This document shows positions 43,568-52,889 of a DNA stretch of 56,340 nt, in pieces. This DNA is from Candidatus Acidiferrum typicum (lineage in GTDB: Bacteria > Acidobacteriota > Terriglobia > Acidiferrales > UBA7541): contig JAOAPV010000120.1 of NCBI GenBank assembly GCA_025463055.1, forward strand, positions 1 through 56,340, written 5' to 3'. Numbering within the stretch: the first letter of the stretch is position 1; each line of letters starts with the position of its first letter. A program made the position numbers and the translations under genes. The notes beneath the pieces were generated by a model. The model saw only the letters and a program-made list of their open reading frames with translations, made no database searches and was not told the origin of the DNA.

Positions 43568-44650
43568 TTAGGCGCTCACGGTTGCCGACGCTGGATCAGG
43601 CGCTGCGATGCGCGAGCTTTCGCGAGCAGTGGACTGGCGTTCCGTCAAAAGTGTTTCCAATTCGCTGGCAATTTTCTTGCGATCCTTCGTTGAGAAATAC
43701 CAATCAATTGTGCTTCGCAGGCCGATCATGAATTTGATCTGCGGCTCCCAGTCGAGAAGCCGTTTCGCCAGCGAGTTATCAGCGACGCGATTCATGGGAC
43801 CTGTCGGCAGTTCGGGATGCAACTCGATACCGGCTTTGTGGCCTGTATAACGGAGGACTTCATGAACGGCATCGATTACTCGGGTGCGTTCCGTCGTGCC
43901 GAGGTTTATTGCGGTTCCGTCGCCAATTGCTTCAGCGGCGCGGATTGTGCCGGAAACGATGTCGTCTACGTGCGTCCAGTTGCGAATTTGCTCGCCGTTG
44001 CCCCAAACAACAAATGGATTCTGGCCAACAAAAGCGCGTGCAATCATCGCAATAACGGCGTGGTTCTCGTGCCCGCGGGGCCCATACACCGTGAAATAAC
44101 GGCAGGACGCTGCTTTCAAGCCGTAGTCGCGGTGATACGCTTGCAGGGTCATTTCCGCCATGAGCTTCGCCCAGCCATAAAGATTGTCTGCATCGTAAGG
44201 CGGGCCGGCTTTGTCTTCAGTCAGGTACAGCATTTCTGTGGGATCGTTCTGAATGTAGTTTGGATAAATGCAACCGGAAGAGGCGAAAACCACTTTCTCG
44301 ACGTTCTGTTGAACGCAAGCGCGGAAGAGGATTCCATCGAGCCCGAGATTGCCCGCGCATGCCGCTTGATGCAGGTCCACGTAGCCGCGCCCTCCATGGT
44401 CTGCAGCGAGGTGAAAAACCAAATCCATGCCGCGCACGGACTGGCGAGCCACACCATCATCGAGCAGGTCAGCATGCATTAGTTCGATCGCGTTGGACTT
44501 AAGGTGCGGTGCTAGGTTCTCGCGCCGTCCGCTGCTGAAATTGTCGACCACTCGTACTGTCGCACCGCGCTGGACGAGCGCATCCACAAGCGCTGACCCG
44601 ATAAACGAGGCGCCTCCGGTAACCAGCGTCCGCGTATTCTTCCAATTCAT
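43568..44650 (-). CDS. NAD-dependent nucleotide-sugar epimerase/dehydratase (extended SDR)
   Basis: 360 aa. The NAD loop is TLVTGGASFIGSALVDAL, and the catalytic pair is YGWAKLMAE with S/T in FASSGCIYP. SCRYFTVYGPRG and NWTHVDDIV are UDP-sugar-epimerase motifs. It resembles GDP-mannose/UDP-glucuronate epimerases; exact product unknown. It likely prepares one of the cluster's activated sugars. ATG 44650 (AAAGGAGCC upstream) was chosen over ATG 44668 and earlier open frame. Confidence 0.87.
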   Translation of the reverse strand: MNWKNTRTLVTGGASFIGSALVDALVQRGATVRVVDNFSSGRRENLAPHLKSNAIELMHADLLDDGVARQSVRGMDLVFHLAADHGGRGYVDLHQAACAGNLGLDGILFRACVQQNVEKVVFASSGCIYPNYIQNDPTEMLYLTEDKAGPPYDADNLYGWAKLMAEMTLQAYHRDYGLKAASCRYFTVYGPRGHENHAVIAMIARAFVGQNPFVVWGNGEQIRNWTHVDDIVSGTIRAAEAIGDGTAINLGTTERTRVIDAVHEVLRYTGHKAGIELHPELPTGPMNRVADNSLAKRLLDWEPQIKFMIGLRSTIDWYFSTKDRKKIASELETLLTERQSTARESSRIAAPDPASATVSA

Positions 44651-44708
44651 CTTTGGCTCCTTTGCCATTTCGTCACAGAAGACTCTGACCCGTTCGAAAG
44701 GGTCAAGG

Positions 44709-46049
44709 CTATGTGGTACCACTACTAAACTTTGTTTCTGCCGCCGCTCGGGCCTGCACAAAGCGTCGCGTTCCCGCATACAAAGACGCGCCTATTTCTT
44801 CCGCTAGGGCGCGCCCAGCGCCCGGCTCGCTCTCCTTCCATCGCTTACGAAAGATCAACCACCCTGCTCCACCCGCAAATCCGAGCAACGTTCCCAGGCA
44901 AATCAAAACTACCGGTCCGGGGAACAACTTTTTCGTGGGTAGTACTGGGGCGTCCAGGATCTTTACAGTCGGGATTTCCTTGGCTTCCTGCACCTTGGCA
45001 AGCTCGTACTGCTGGGTCAGCAACTCGTACACGGTTTCTTCAATTTTGCTTTGCCGGTACAAGTTCGCGTAGGTGACTCCGAGCAAAGGGAGCTTTTTGA
45101 TGGAAGGAGAGACGAGTCCCTCATCGTTGGCAGGATTGGCGGTGTCGCCTCCAAGCTTCTGCAACTGCTGGTTCAACTTGTCCACACGTGCTTTCAGCGA
45201 TTTCACACGTACGTTGCTCTCCGCGTAAATCTGCTCGAGGCCGCTCAACTCGGACTGCGCGGCAATTAATTCTCCTTGCAGCCGCCCGGCCGCTTCGAGC
45301 GTCGATTTCCCCTGTGCCGGAATATCGAGCGCCGTGTTCTTGCTGGCGAACTCGCTAAATTCCTTCGCGGCGGCGTCGAGTTCGCCCTTCACCTCATGAA
45401 GCCTGCTCTCCAGGAAAATTCTTTCGCGGCGTGCGGAAGATGTGCTGAGCTGCGAAACTAGCTTGTCTAGCTCGGAGACGTAAGCCTGTGCCATGGCCGT
45501 GGCTCGCCGGGGATTGTGATCGGTGACGGCGATCGAGAGGATTCCGCTCTTACGGTCTTCCGCGATTTCGGAATGATTTTGCAGGTCGTCGCGAGCATCC
45601 TCCATTTTCGAATCGTGATAAACATGAAGCAGATCAAACTCTGCAATCAGGCGATCCGCGACGGTGCGGCTGTTCAAGACACCCACAAACAACGCTCCGC
45701 TGGCCTTCGCGCCCAGTAAGTCGCCCGCTAACCCGCCGAGTGCTCCTGCGGCACCTTTCGACGAGAGCGCCCCTAGGAGTGCGGCGCCAAGCCCTTGCTG
45801 CCCCTCCGGGGGCATAAGCTGTGCTTTTGCTTTGTAGCGAGGTGGAATCAGAAAGGCGAGCAGCGTGCTCGCGAGCAAAGCGTAAATGCCGACGCGCAGG
45901 AAAAATCGCCGGTGCTCCCAAAACATTCGCAAGTACACCACTCGCTTGCTCGGCGTGGGCGATGCGTCCGGAAATGGGTACATCGCAGAGTGACCATTCC
46001 TCTGCGCCTCGGTGGTGGGAAGCGAGGGGGCGCTGGTGGTGAAGTTCAC
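44709..46049 (-). CDS. Wzz/chain-length determinant (PCP) protein without kinase domain
   Basis: 446 aa. TM1 at about residues 50-70 (LRVGIYALLASTLLAFLIPPRY) is followed by an Ala/Gly-rich first periplasmic part and long coiled coils (about 180-300). TM2 lies near residue 395 (VVLICLGTLLGFAGGAGWLIF), with a short cytoplasmic tail. There is no BY-kinase Walker motif, so it is the two-component type. It sets chain length and connects polymerase to exporter. GTG 46049 overlaps the previous stop (GTGA) and has GGAGG 6 bases away. Confidence 0.88.
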   Translation of the reverse strand: MNFTTSAPSLPTTEAQRNGHSAMYPFPDASPTPSKRVVYLRMFWEHRRFFLRVGIYALLASTLLAFLIPPRYKAKAQLMPPEGQQGLGAALLGALSSKGAAGALGGLAGDLLGAKASGALFVGVLNSRTVADRLIAEFDLLHVYHDSKMEDARDDLQNHSEIAEDRKSGILSIAVTDHNPRRATAMAQAYVSELDKLVSQLSTSSARRERIFLESRLHEVKGELDAAAKEFSEFASKNTALDIPAQGKSTLEAAGRLQGELIAAQSELSGLEQIYAESNVRVKSLKARVDKLNQQLQKLGGDTANPANDEGLVSPSIKKLPLLGVTYANLYRQSKIEETVYELLTQQYELAKVQEAKEIPTVKILDAPVLPTKKLFPGPVVLICLGTLLGFAGGAGWLIFRKRWKESEPGAGRALAEEIGASLYAGTRRFVQARAAAETKFSSGTT

Positions 46050-48631
46050 GGCAGCCCTCCGCCAGAGGATTGTGTGTCCGCATCGACCGAACTTGTTCGC
46101 CGGAACCATTTCTGCGGTTCGAACGAGATTTGGACCGCGGCAGTGACGTTACTCGCTTCGTTCGGCTGGATAGCAGGAAATAGCCAGCGCTCGTGTTGTA
46201 CCCAGCCGGAAATCCCAATGTTAGACCGCGTCCAGTAATCCCCGCGGATGCCGACATCGGTCAAAGTGCCGCCACCAGGAATGAATTGTTGGCTGACCTT
46301 CTGGTGGCGAAAATTAATCTGCACGCGATTTCGCGCATTGAACCAGTAGTTCGTCCAAGCCTGCGCGCCCTGGCCCTCCCGCCCAATCCAACTGGCCAGC
46401 AGATTGCCGTTGCTCGTATAACCGTTCACGAAGCGGGGGTTGAAGTAGAAGAATCCATGGCTCAGCGCGCCGCCTGCCGGCACATCGGTGTAGACACCTT
46501 CCGCGCGCAGATCGAGTTTCGCGATTTTTGGAAGATGGGAGAGATAGAGACCCGCACGAATAGCCGAACGGTCCATGTAGGCAATGGGAGAAAACTGATC
46601 GTCGGCAAATGCATCACCGTAGAACGTGAGCCAGTCGCGCAGCTTCGGCAGCCGGTAGGACCAGTCGAGGCCTGAGCGGCGGTCGCCGGGATCGGACAGG
46701 GTCCCTGGGGCACCATTGCCTGAGCTCAACAGGCTTTTTTGAAACGTGCCCAGAGTGAAGGGTAGGCCTTGGCCTGCAAACAGGCCAGTGCGTGAGAAAC
46801 CGAATTCGAAATTCCGGGTCGGCTTGAAGCAGAAGCGCTCGCCGTGAATCATTGGCTGGGGATTCAACGGCGATGTGAAGCTTCCGTTGACTATTCCCAG
46901 TCCATTGATGAAATCTTGGCCACGCAATTGGCCCAAAAAGAATTCCACGCGCATCGGCCCGAGATGCCGAAAAATCCAGGGGAGCGTCATGGGCGTTACG
47001 CGGTTAATGCGAAACATGTCGAGAGGCGCTGCGTTGTCACTGAACATTAGCGGGCCGCCATTACCTGGACCCCACCATAGGCTTTGCCGCCCGAAAGTAA
47101 TCTGCCAGTCCGAGAACGTTAGTCCGACGTATGCATCGAGCAGAGCAAGTTGCGACACAGTAGGTTGTGGCGCGGACGGTGGCAACCCCGGTAAAAAATC
47201 AACTTTCTGAATGGTTTCTCTACCCGTCAAAGATAGAGCGGGAATACTCGGGGCCGTCTGCAGTTCTCCGCGTACGTATGCCACCCAGCGCCCGCGTGTT
47301 GCGTACGACGAAAATCCGTTCACTGTGTTCCAACCTTCGCCGTAAGGACGACCGAAATCGTTGATCTGTGTTTGAGCGAAGTCGTAACCGTCCGAGAGCG
47401 GCATCCCGGAAATGTGCTCCGTGCGCGAGTAGAGGGATTCCACGCGAAAAGTTCCGCGACCATCGCCCCCGGCTTCTTCTGTTTCCGCGCGGAACTCGCG
47501 CTGCAGCGCCGCAATCAGCGTGGCGCCTTCCGCATTTTCCTCGTCGCCGGCTGACCACGCGTCCGACGCCTCGTTCAGCAGCCGACGACATTCGAGGCGT
47601 GTCCACGGGCGCATAGCCGCGAATCCGCTGTCGATCAACCCAAGCGCCGCGAGGCGTCCCATCGCCGGATAAATCCAGCTATCCAGCGGAACATACGGGG
47701 AGCCCAAGTTTCCCGGCGTGCCCTTAGTGTCTCGCGCCCAGTCGCGGACCGAGCGCCATTCCGCGCCGCCCAACTCCGGGTCGTGATGCTTGCTGTATGC
47801 ATATTGCGAAATTAGATATCCGATGGCGCTGCCCACTAAAACATCGGACGGAAAATGGTCGCGTGATTGAATGCGCGCCAAGCTGACCGTCGTAGCCAGT
47901 CCATAGGCGAACAGGCGCGGCAACCGGCCCGGATATTCGTGAGCGATGATTCCCGCGATGGACCATACTGCTGCGCTGTGCTCGGATGGAAACGATGTTC
48001 CGCCGCTACGGAAGTGCCCAGCACCGTTTCCCTCGAACGGCCGCTGGCGCTGGAAGCCATATTTGAGCGCCTCGACCACAACGAGGCTGTCAATCGCCGC
48101 TTCCCCGGAAAGAAATCCAGTCTCGCGTTGGTGCTCGTTGTGTGAAAATGCGCTCCAAACGGCCAGCCCACCTCCGACGCCGGCGAGGGCAAACGCTCCG
48201 TCGGTCGCAATGGTCCGGTAGTGTTGCTGCGTCTTAATATCAGCCGCCAAATGCCCGCTTACTTGCCGATCGGTTAGCAAGAGTCCGGTCGTGAAGCCCG
48301 CAAGCGGCACAAGCCACTCCGTATCCTCAAAACGCAGGCGCGCGGGGCTTGTCCAGATGCCCTTTTGATCTCCAACAAAATCCTTTACGAAACCAGAAAA
48401 GTTTCGCGAAACGCCCTCCCTTGGTTCGGGCGCGAGCTCGCCGATCTCCTTCTTAGGTGGTGGAGTGTCCGCCGCATCGTCAGCTGCCGAACTTCGCACG
48501 CTGGAGCCGGACTGTGGTTCTCCCGCCTGCGGGGACGCAGCGAATCCTTGGCTCGCGATAGTTGCCGTTACGATGCCCCACTCACAAAGCAAAATTGCTA
48601 TTCTCCTTCGCATCCCTGCCCGCATGGTCAT
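46046..48631 (-). CDS. PAP2 phosphatase fused to Wzi-like outer-membrane capsule-assembly barrel
   Basis: 861 aa. A signal sequence (about 7-31) is followed by a PAP2 domain (about 100-280) with all three motifs: K190-x6-RP, PSEH (H218) and R253-x5-H259-x3-D263. Then comes a spacer and a region of alternating aromatic/polar beta strands (about 300-855) that matches the Wzi capsule-assembly barrel, with FGRQSLWWGPGNGGPLMFSDNA and a Trp/Phe-ended C-terminus. The PAP2 domain could recycle undecaprenyl pyrophosphate, the barrel anchors polymer at the surface. ATGA overlap with the SLBB gene; GTGA overlap with wzz. Confidence 0.85.
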   Translation of the reverse strand: MTMRAGMRRRIAILLCEWGIVTATIASQGFAASPQAGEPQSGSSVRSSAADDAADTPPPKKEIGELAPEPREGVSRNFSGFVKDFVGDQKGIWTSPARLRFEDTEWLVPLAGFTTGLLLTDRQVSGHLAADIKTQQHYRTIATDGAFALAGVGGGLAVWSAFSHNEHQRETGFLSGEAAIDSLVVVEALKYGFQRQRPFEGNGAGHFRSGGTSFPSEHSAAVWSIAGIIAHEYPGRLPRLFAYGLATTVSLARIQSRDHFPSDVLVGSAIGYLISQYAYSKHHDPELGGAEWRSVRDWARDTKGTPGNLGSPYVPLDSWIYPAMGRLAALGLIDSGFAAMRPWTRLECRRLLNEASDAWSAGDEENAEGATLIAALQREFRAETEEAGGDGRGTFRVESLYSRTEHISGMPLSDGYDFAQTQINDFGRPYGEGWNTVNGFSSYATRGRWVAYVRGELQTAPSIPALSLTGRETIQKVDFLPGLPPSAPQPTVSQLALLDAYVGLTFSDWQITFGRQSLWWGPGNGGPLMFSDNAAPLDMFRINRVTPMTLPWIFRHLGPMRVEFFLGQLRGQDFINGLGIVNGSFTSPLNPQPMIHGERFCFKPTRNFEFGFSRTGLFAGQGLPFTLGTFQKSLLSSGNGAPGTLSDPGDRRSGLDWSYRLPKLRDWLTFYGDAFADDQFSPIAYMDRSAIRAGLYLSHLPKIAKLDLRAEGVYTDVPAGGALSHGFFYFNPRFVNGYTSNGNLLASWIGREGQGAQAWTNYWFNARNRVQINFRHQKVSQQFIPGGGTLTDVGIRGDYWTRSNIGISGWVQHERWLFPAIQPNEASNVTAAVQISFEPQKWFRRTSSVDADTQSSGGGLP

Positions 48632-51600
48632 TTCACAAGGTACGCCGCGGTGAACGCTGCTGAAGCCGCGACCTGCGCCATCTGCATTGTTAACGGCCAG
48701 TTACGTCCCCCGACATTTGGTGCCTTCTCGGGCACGACCACGGTATCGCCCGGTTTTAATACTGTGTTCATTGGGTCGCCGCTAAACCAACCTGAGTTGT
48801 TTTTTGCAGCGAGCACTGACCCATCCGCGCGAACGACAAATGCGGCCTGTCGATTGGAAAGTTGCGTAAATCCTCCGGACTGGCTCAAATACCATTTGGC
48901 GCTGCGCCCTGGGCGGTAACTGATCGAGGTTGGGTTGAACACCTGACCAGTAACCATGACGTAGTTGGCCTTTTTGGGTACGGCGAACTCGTCGCCATCG
49001 CGCAGCACTGGGTCGGCATCCGTGTTCTTCCACTCCTTCATGTCACCGCGAACATGAATCACTACGCGGCCAAGCGGCGCATTCGCCTGCAATTGGTCGA
49101 GCGTGGTTTGCACCTGCGCCATTGCCGCCAATTTGAGATTTTTTTGGTCTTCCGTGTTTTCGGGCAGCGCCTTCAGCGCGAGTTGCTCATATTTAACCCG
49201 CTGCACCAGCTCTTGATGAGATTTCATCTCCAAGTCGCGCACCTCACGGCGGGTCAGCACCGCGCCATACGGATACGCGTCGGACGAGAAGCCACCCGCC
49301 CGCTCCAAGGCCTCGCTGAGTCGCTCGCCAGTGTGGATTCCATAAGTGCCGGGGTGGCGCACCTCGCCGCGCAACCAAACTGAGGAGCCGACGTCTTTCC
49401 AGCCAGTTTTTTGCGGCACGGTTAGCACATCGCCCGAATTGAGCATTACATCGTGCTCGGCATTTCCCTCAAGCGCCGCTCGCAAATTCACCGCAACATT
49501 CACGGGTGTCGGCACTGCAGAATCGCTCGTTTTTGCCCCGTAATGAGACAACTCGCCGTCTTCCGCGGCCGCGCTGCGTAGCAGCCCTCCAGCGGAGCGA
49601 ACCAGGTCCGAAGCATGCATATTTCCCGCGAGGGGGTAGCGGCCGGGATGCGCGACGTCTCCCTGCACGTAGACGCTGCGGGGCTCGACGAGCTCCGGTT
49701 GGCGGTGTACGAGTACGCGGTCGCGCGGTTCGAGCGGCAAATTGTCCAGTGCGTTGCCGTCGAGCGCGTTCCTCAAATTAACGCTGAATACCTTCGTGGT
49801 TCCGTCCGGCTGAATGCGAAAGACCTGAGCCGAATCCAGCCACGCGTCAGGCGACACGCCCCCGGCTTGATACAAGACATCTCGCAAGTGCTGCTGCCCG
49901 GAAGTTCCGTACCGGCCGGGCGAGCGTACCTCGCCGGAAACAATAATTTCCGGCGCAGGCTCAAAGTCGTAGCGCCCAAAGATTCGCACCGTATCGAGCG
50001 GTCGCAATTCCGGAGCAGAGGCTGGATTCCCCAGGGCCTTCGTCAGGTCGAAGCTCTCAACGACAGGACGGTAATCCGGCGCCTTCAAGCGAATAATTTC
50101 CGCGTAGCGTCCCGAAGGCTCCGGCAGCAAATCTTTGTACGACGCGATTACGTCGGTGAGCTTCATCCCGTCCCGATATGAGTAGCGTCCCGGTCGCAGC
50201 ACGTGGCCCTCGACGTAGACCGCCGCGGTGTTGTAAGGAGCTATCGGGAAAATGTGGATTTGGTCGCCGTCATGTATGGCAAACTGGCGCATCTGCCCAC
50301 GCAAGGCTTCCGCGTCGCTTGCTTCGCCGAGATCCAAGCTGAACATCGTACGGTTCTCGTGAGCCACGAGCCGTTGAACTTCGATGTGCCGCACAGCAGC
50401 GGCGGGCAGGATTCCGCCGGCCAGGTCGAGAACATCCTCTAGATTTTTTTCAGCGCGAATTTCGTAGGTTGCAGGACGCCGTACCATTCCGTCGACGGTG
50501 ACTGTCGCGCCCAACGGCGGCACCCGCAGCGAGTCTCCGCCTTCGAGGCGCTGCATATTACGCCGCACTCCGCGCAGCAAGAGATCGTACGCATCAACCT
50601 TTTCGAGTAGCTGATTTCCGCGATAATGCTCCAATTGCCGCAGTGAACCGCGCTGCGTGACTCCTCCCGCGGTAAAAAGCGCATTTAATGGCGTCGAAAG
50701 CGAACTGATGTCGTATGCGCCGGGGGCCGCTACTTCTCCGACCACGTACACGCGAACGGTCCGCAGCCTCAAGAGTGAGACATCCGCGGACACATCGCGA
50801 AATTGCGTGCGCAATATTCTTTGCACCTGGTCTTGGATGTCTCCGAGCGTCTTTCCGGATACCAGTAACGGCCCCGCCTCCGGCAAAGAGACGCGCCCTT
50901 CGCGATCCACTGTGCGTGTAATGCGCTGTGAAACTCCGCCCCACAGATCGATCGCCAGACCGTCGCCCGGTCCGACCACATAGTCCGGGCCGACAGGCAA
51001 ATCCATCGGCAACAAGTCGGTCTTGGCGGCACCCCGCTGGAAAACGTTCAATCCAAAACGCTGCGTCGGCTGGTTCGTGGTGGCCGCTTGCACGTACAAG
51101 TCATACAAAGCGGGAATATTCGCGTAGGGATTCGGTTGATGCACCATGCGGACCGGTTCGAGGTCTGGTGTTGACGGCTGAACGTTGCGATATGCGCTGA
51201 GCAGTTGCTCCATATCGATCCCTCCGCTCCGAGGCGATTCGGACGCGCCGGGCTTTCCCGGGGATGCGAGCGCGGAACTTAAAGCCATCGCCATGAGAGC
51301 GTCGGACTGCGAAGCGGGAATGGGCATATCACCTGTTGCCGCCAGGGACTTCGGCATGCCGCTCGGCGGATTGATGCTCGTTGAGCCTCCGCCGTCTCCA
51401 AGCTTGGCGGAAGCTAGCAACGTCTCCGGGTTGCTGTTCTGCGGGGCGCTGGCAGTGCGAATCTCTGGCGATTTGTTTGAATAATCGATACCGGGCGCCT
51501 GCTCCTGCGGTTCTGATTGTCGCGGCGCGCCGCTATTCGGCGAGCCCACACCCATCGCACCGGTTTGTCCTGCCAGACAGCTCAAGTCCGCGCGTGAATC

Positions 51601-52173
51601 GCATCCCGCCGCCTGCGCCAAAGGTAGTTGTCCCGCAAAGTCTTGCCGTGCGGCCACTCGCTGCATATCCGCCGCTTTCTGGCGCATGTACAGCATGCGT
51701 TCTTCCGCCATGTCCGAATCCGGATTGATGCGCGGCAGCAAATAGCCATAGCGCTGCAAGAGCTTCGTCGCGAGCATGCGCAATCGCAAATCCTGCCGCA
51801 GCCGCGCTTCCACGGCCGCGTCGGTCAGGTCTTTCTCCTCCAACACTTGCCCGTGCAATCCCGCCTCTTGGGCGTAAATCGCCTTCAACTCCACCATGAG
51901 CCCCGAATCTCTGTTCACCGCTGCAAAAATTTGATCTGCCGTAGCCGCTACGCGTGCCAAATTTTCTGAAACCAAATCGGAAGAGGACGGCCGCCGTTCG
52001 AATCCCGTCTGCCGCTGCTGGGCGTTTGAATCATCACGTCGTTGCGAACCGCCTTGCTGTTGGCCCGCCGCTGCGAGCGGTCCCATGGCCAGGCTCCAGG
52101 CGAGCAACAACGCAATTGAACGGTGCAAACTCAGTGGCAGCAAGTTGTCTGACCTGCTTTGCGTAGCCGGCAC
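48628..52173 (-). CDS. Large polysaccharide export protein with about seven SLBB-type repeats (Wza-like)
   Basis: 1181 aa from GTG 52173, preceded by GAGGACC 5-8 bases upstream and the pseudo-receiver stop. A signal peptide (HRSIALLLAWSLAMGPLAAAG) and a roughly 300-residue low-complexity region precede the poly-export domain (YVVGPGDGLAIDLWGG). Seven SLBB-like units 'V-x-G-x-V-x-x-P-G-x-Y' follow, for example YVVGEVAAPGAY, YVEGHVLRPGRY and YVQGDVAHPGRY. No lipobox Cys is seen. It ends in a hydrophobic helix (MAQVAASAAFTAAYLV). It forms the export channel through periplasm and outer membrane. Confidence 0.9.
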   Translation of the reverse strand: MPATQSRSDNLLPLSLHRSIALLLAWSLAMGPLAAAGQQQGGSQRRDDSNAQQRQTGFERRPSSSDLVSENLARVAATADQIFAAVNRDSGLMVELKAIYAQEAGLHGQVLEEKDLTDAAVEARLRQDLRLRMLATKLLQRYGYLLPRINPDSDMAEERMLYMRQKAADMQRVAARQDFAGQLPLAQAAGCDSRADLSCLAGQTGAMGVGSPNSGAPRQSEPQEQAPGIDYSNKSPEIRTASAPQNSNPETLLASAKLGDGGGSTSINPPSGMPKSLAATGDMPIPASQSDALMAMALSSALASPGKPGASESPRSGGIDMEQLLSAYRNVQPSTPDLEPVRMVHQPNPYANIPALYDLYVQAATTNQPTQRFGLNVFQRGAAKTDLLPMDLPVGPDYVVGPGDGLAIDLWGGVSQRITRTVDREGRVSLPEAGPLLVSGKTLGDIQDQVQRILRTQFRDVSADVSLLRLRTVRVYVVGEVAAPGAYDISSLSTPLNALFTAGGVTQRGSLRQLEHYRGNQLLEKVDAYDLLLRGVRRNMQRLEGGDSLRVPPLGATVTVDGMVRRPATYEIRAEKNLEDVLDLAGGILPAAAVRHIEVQRLVAHENRTMFSLDLGEASDAEALRGQMRQFAIHDGDQIHIFPIAPYNTAAVYVEGHVLRPGRYSYRDGMKLTDVIASYKDLLPEPSGRYAEIIRLKAPDYRPVVESFDLTKALGNPASAPELRPLDTVRIFGRYDFEPAPEIIVSGEVRSPGRYGTSGQQHLRDVLYQAGGVSPDAWLDSAQVFRIQPDGTTKVFSVNLRNALDGNALDNLPLEPRDRVLVHRQPELVEPRSVYVQGDVAHPGRYPLAGNMHASDLVRSAGGLLRSAAAEDGELSHYGAKTSDSAVPTPVNVAVNLRAALEGNAEHDVMLNSGDVLTVPQKTGWKDVGSSVWLRGEVRHPGTYGIHTGERLSEALERAGGFSSDAYPYGAVLTRREVRDLEMKSHQELVQRVKYEQLALKALPENTEDQKNLKLAAMAQVQTTLDQLQANAPLGRVVIHVRGDMKEWKNTDADPVLRDGDEFAVPKKANYVMVTGQVFNPTSISYRPGRSAKWYLSQSGGFTQLSNRQAAFVVRADGSVLAAKNNSGWFSGDPMNTVLKPGDTVVVPEKAPNVGGRNWPLTMQMAQVAASAAFTAAYLVK

Positions 52174-52178
52174 GGTCC

Positions 52179-52622
52179 TCAAGAGATTCGCCCTCCCGGA
52201 AGCGCATCCTTCTTTCGGATCACTTCCAGTAATCCTTCCTCGCTTGCTTCCAACGTCGCGGAATGAATCTCCAGCGACGCCCAATAAAAAATTCCCAAAC
52301 TCGAAGATGGAGCCACTGCGATAATTCGCAGCGACGGATATTGCTTCAGCAAGACGTCGCAAATTCGGGGACGCTTCCGGTCTTCATCCATTCCGATCAA
52401 CAAAAAGTCCGGCTTGGTTTTCTCTACCAAGTCCGGCACTTCGCGTTCATCTTCCGCTTCGCCTACCACGGCGATGCCCGCTTGTTCGGCAAGGGTGGAG
52501 AGCACCATCTCGCGGAGAAGGCGTGGGCGATTGGCCACCAGGACACGAACTGCGTTTTCCTTCACAACGACACTCCCGCCGGGCTTAGTTGGTTCGGCAG
52601 CTGCGTTTGAATCGGCTGGCAC
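52179..52622 (-). CDS. Pseudo-receiver domain protein at head of exopolysaccharide operon
   Basis: 147 aa (GTG 52622, or GTG 52565 with GGGAG 7 bases upstream). The fold follows CheY/NarL receivers (VRVLVANRPRLLREMVLSTLAEQAG, VVGEAEDEREVPDLVEK), but the phosphoacceptor Asp is Gly77 (FLLIGMDE), and the acidic pair is Ala-Asn. It cannot be phosphorylated in the normal way. No output domain. It ends 5 bp before the SLBB gene and is presumably co-transcribed. Confidence 0.75.
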   Translation of the reverse strand: MPADSNAAAEPTKPGGSVVVKENAVRVLVANRPRLLREMVLSTLAEQAGIAVVGEAEDEREVPDLVEKTKPDFLLIGMDEDRKRPRICDVLLKQYPSLRIIAVAPSSSLGIFYWASLEIHSATLEASEEGLLEVIRKKDALPGGRIS

Positions 52623-52680
52623 TCTCCGAGGCTAAGAACAAATGTGGCGAGCGAGAAGGTTCGAAAAAGTGGGAGACCAA

Positions 52681-52832
52681 AAGTACCAAAGCCTGAATCT
52701 AAAGTACCCGCAGTTATGCCCTGCGTGGTACTTCAGGGACTTTTCAAAATAAATCTAAGAAAAATCGTGGGTTACGCAGGACAACATTAATGCAGCAAAT
52801 TGCAAAACCCGTGCCGAGTGAGGTTAAGTACC
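52681..52832 (-). promoter_or_regulatory. Repeated AAGTACC sites upstream of exopolysaccharide operon
   Basis: AAGTACC occurs at 52681, 52702 (21 bp apart) and 52826, with the reverse GGTACTT at 52727, all within 152 bp just upstream of the first gene of the cluster. They look like binding sites for a regulator. No strong -35/-10 pair was recognised. Confidence 0.4.
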
Positions 52833-52889
52833 TAGCGGAAGGGGCGTCCGTACAGAAATTGCTTCAAGCATTCGCATCAAATTGTTTTC

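Noticed and set aside
52174-52362. N-terminal extension of the SLBB exporter frame into the pseudo-receiver gene
   Set aside because: The extension overlaps the receiver in another frame, and the signal peptide and a ribosome site favour GTG 52173.
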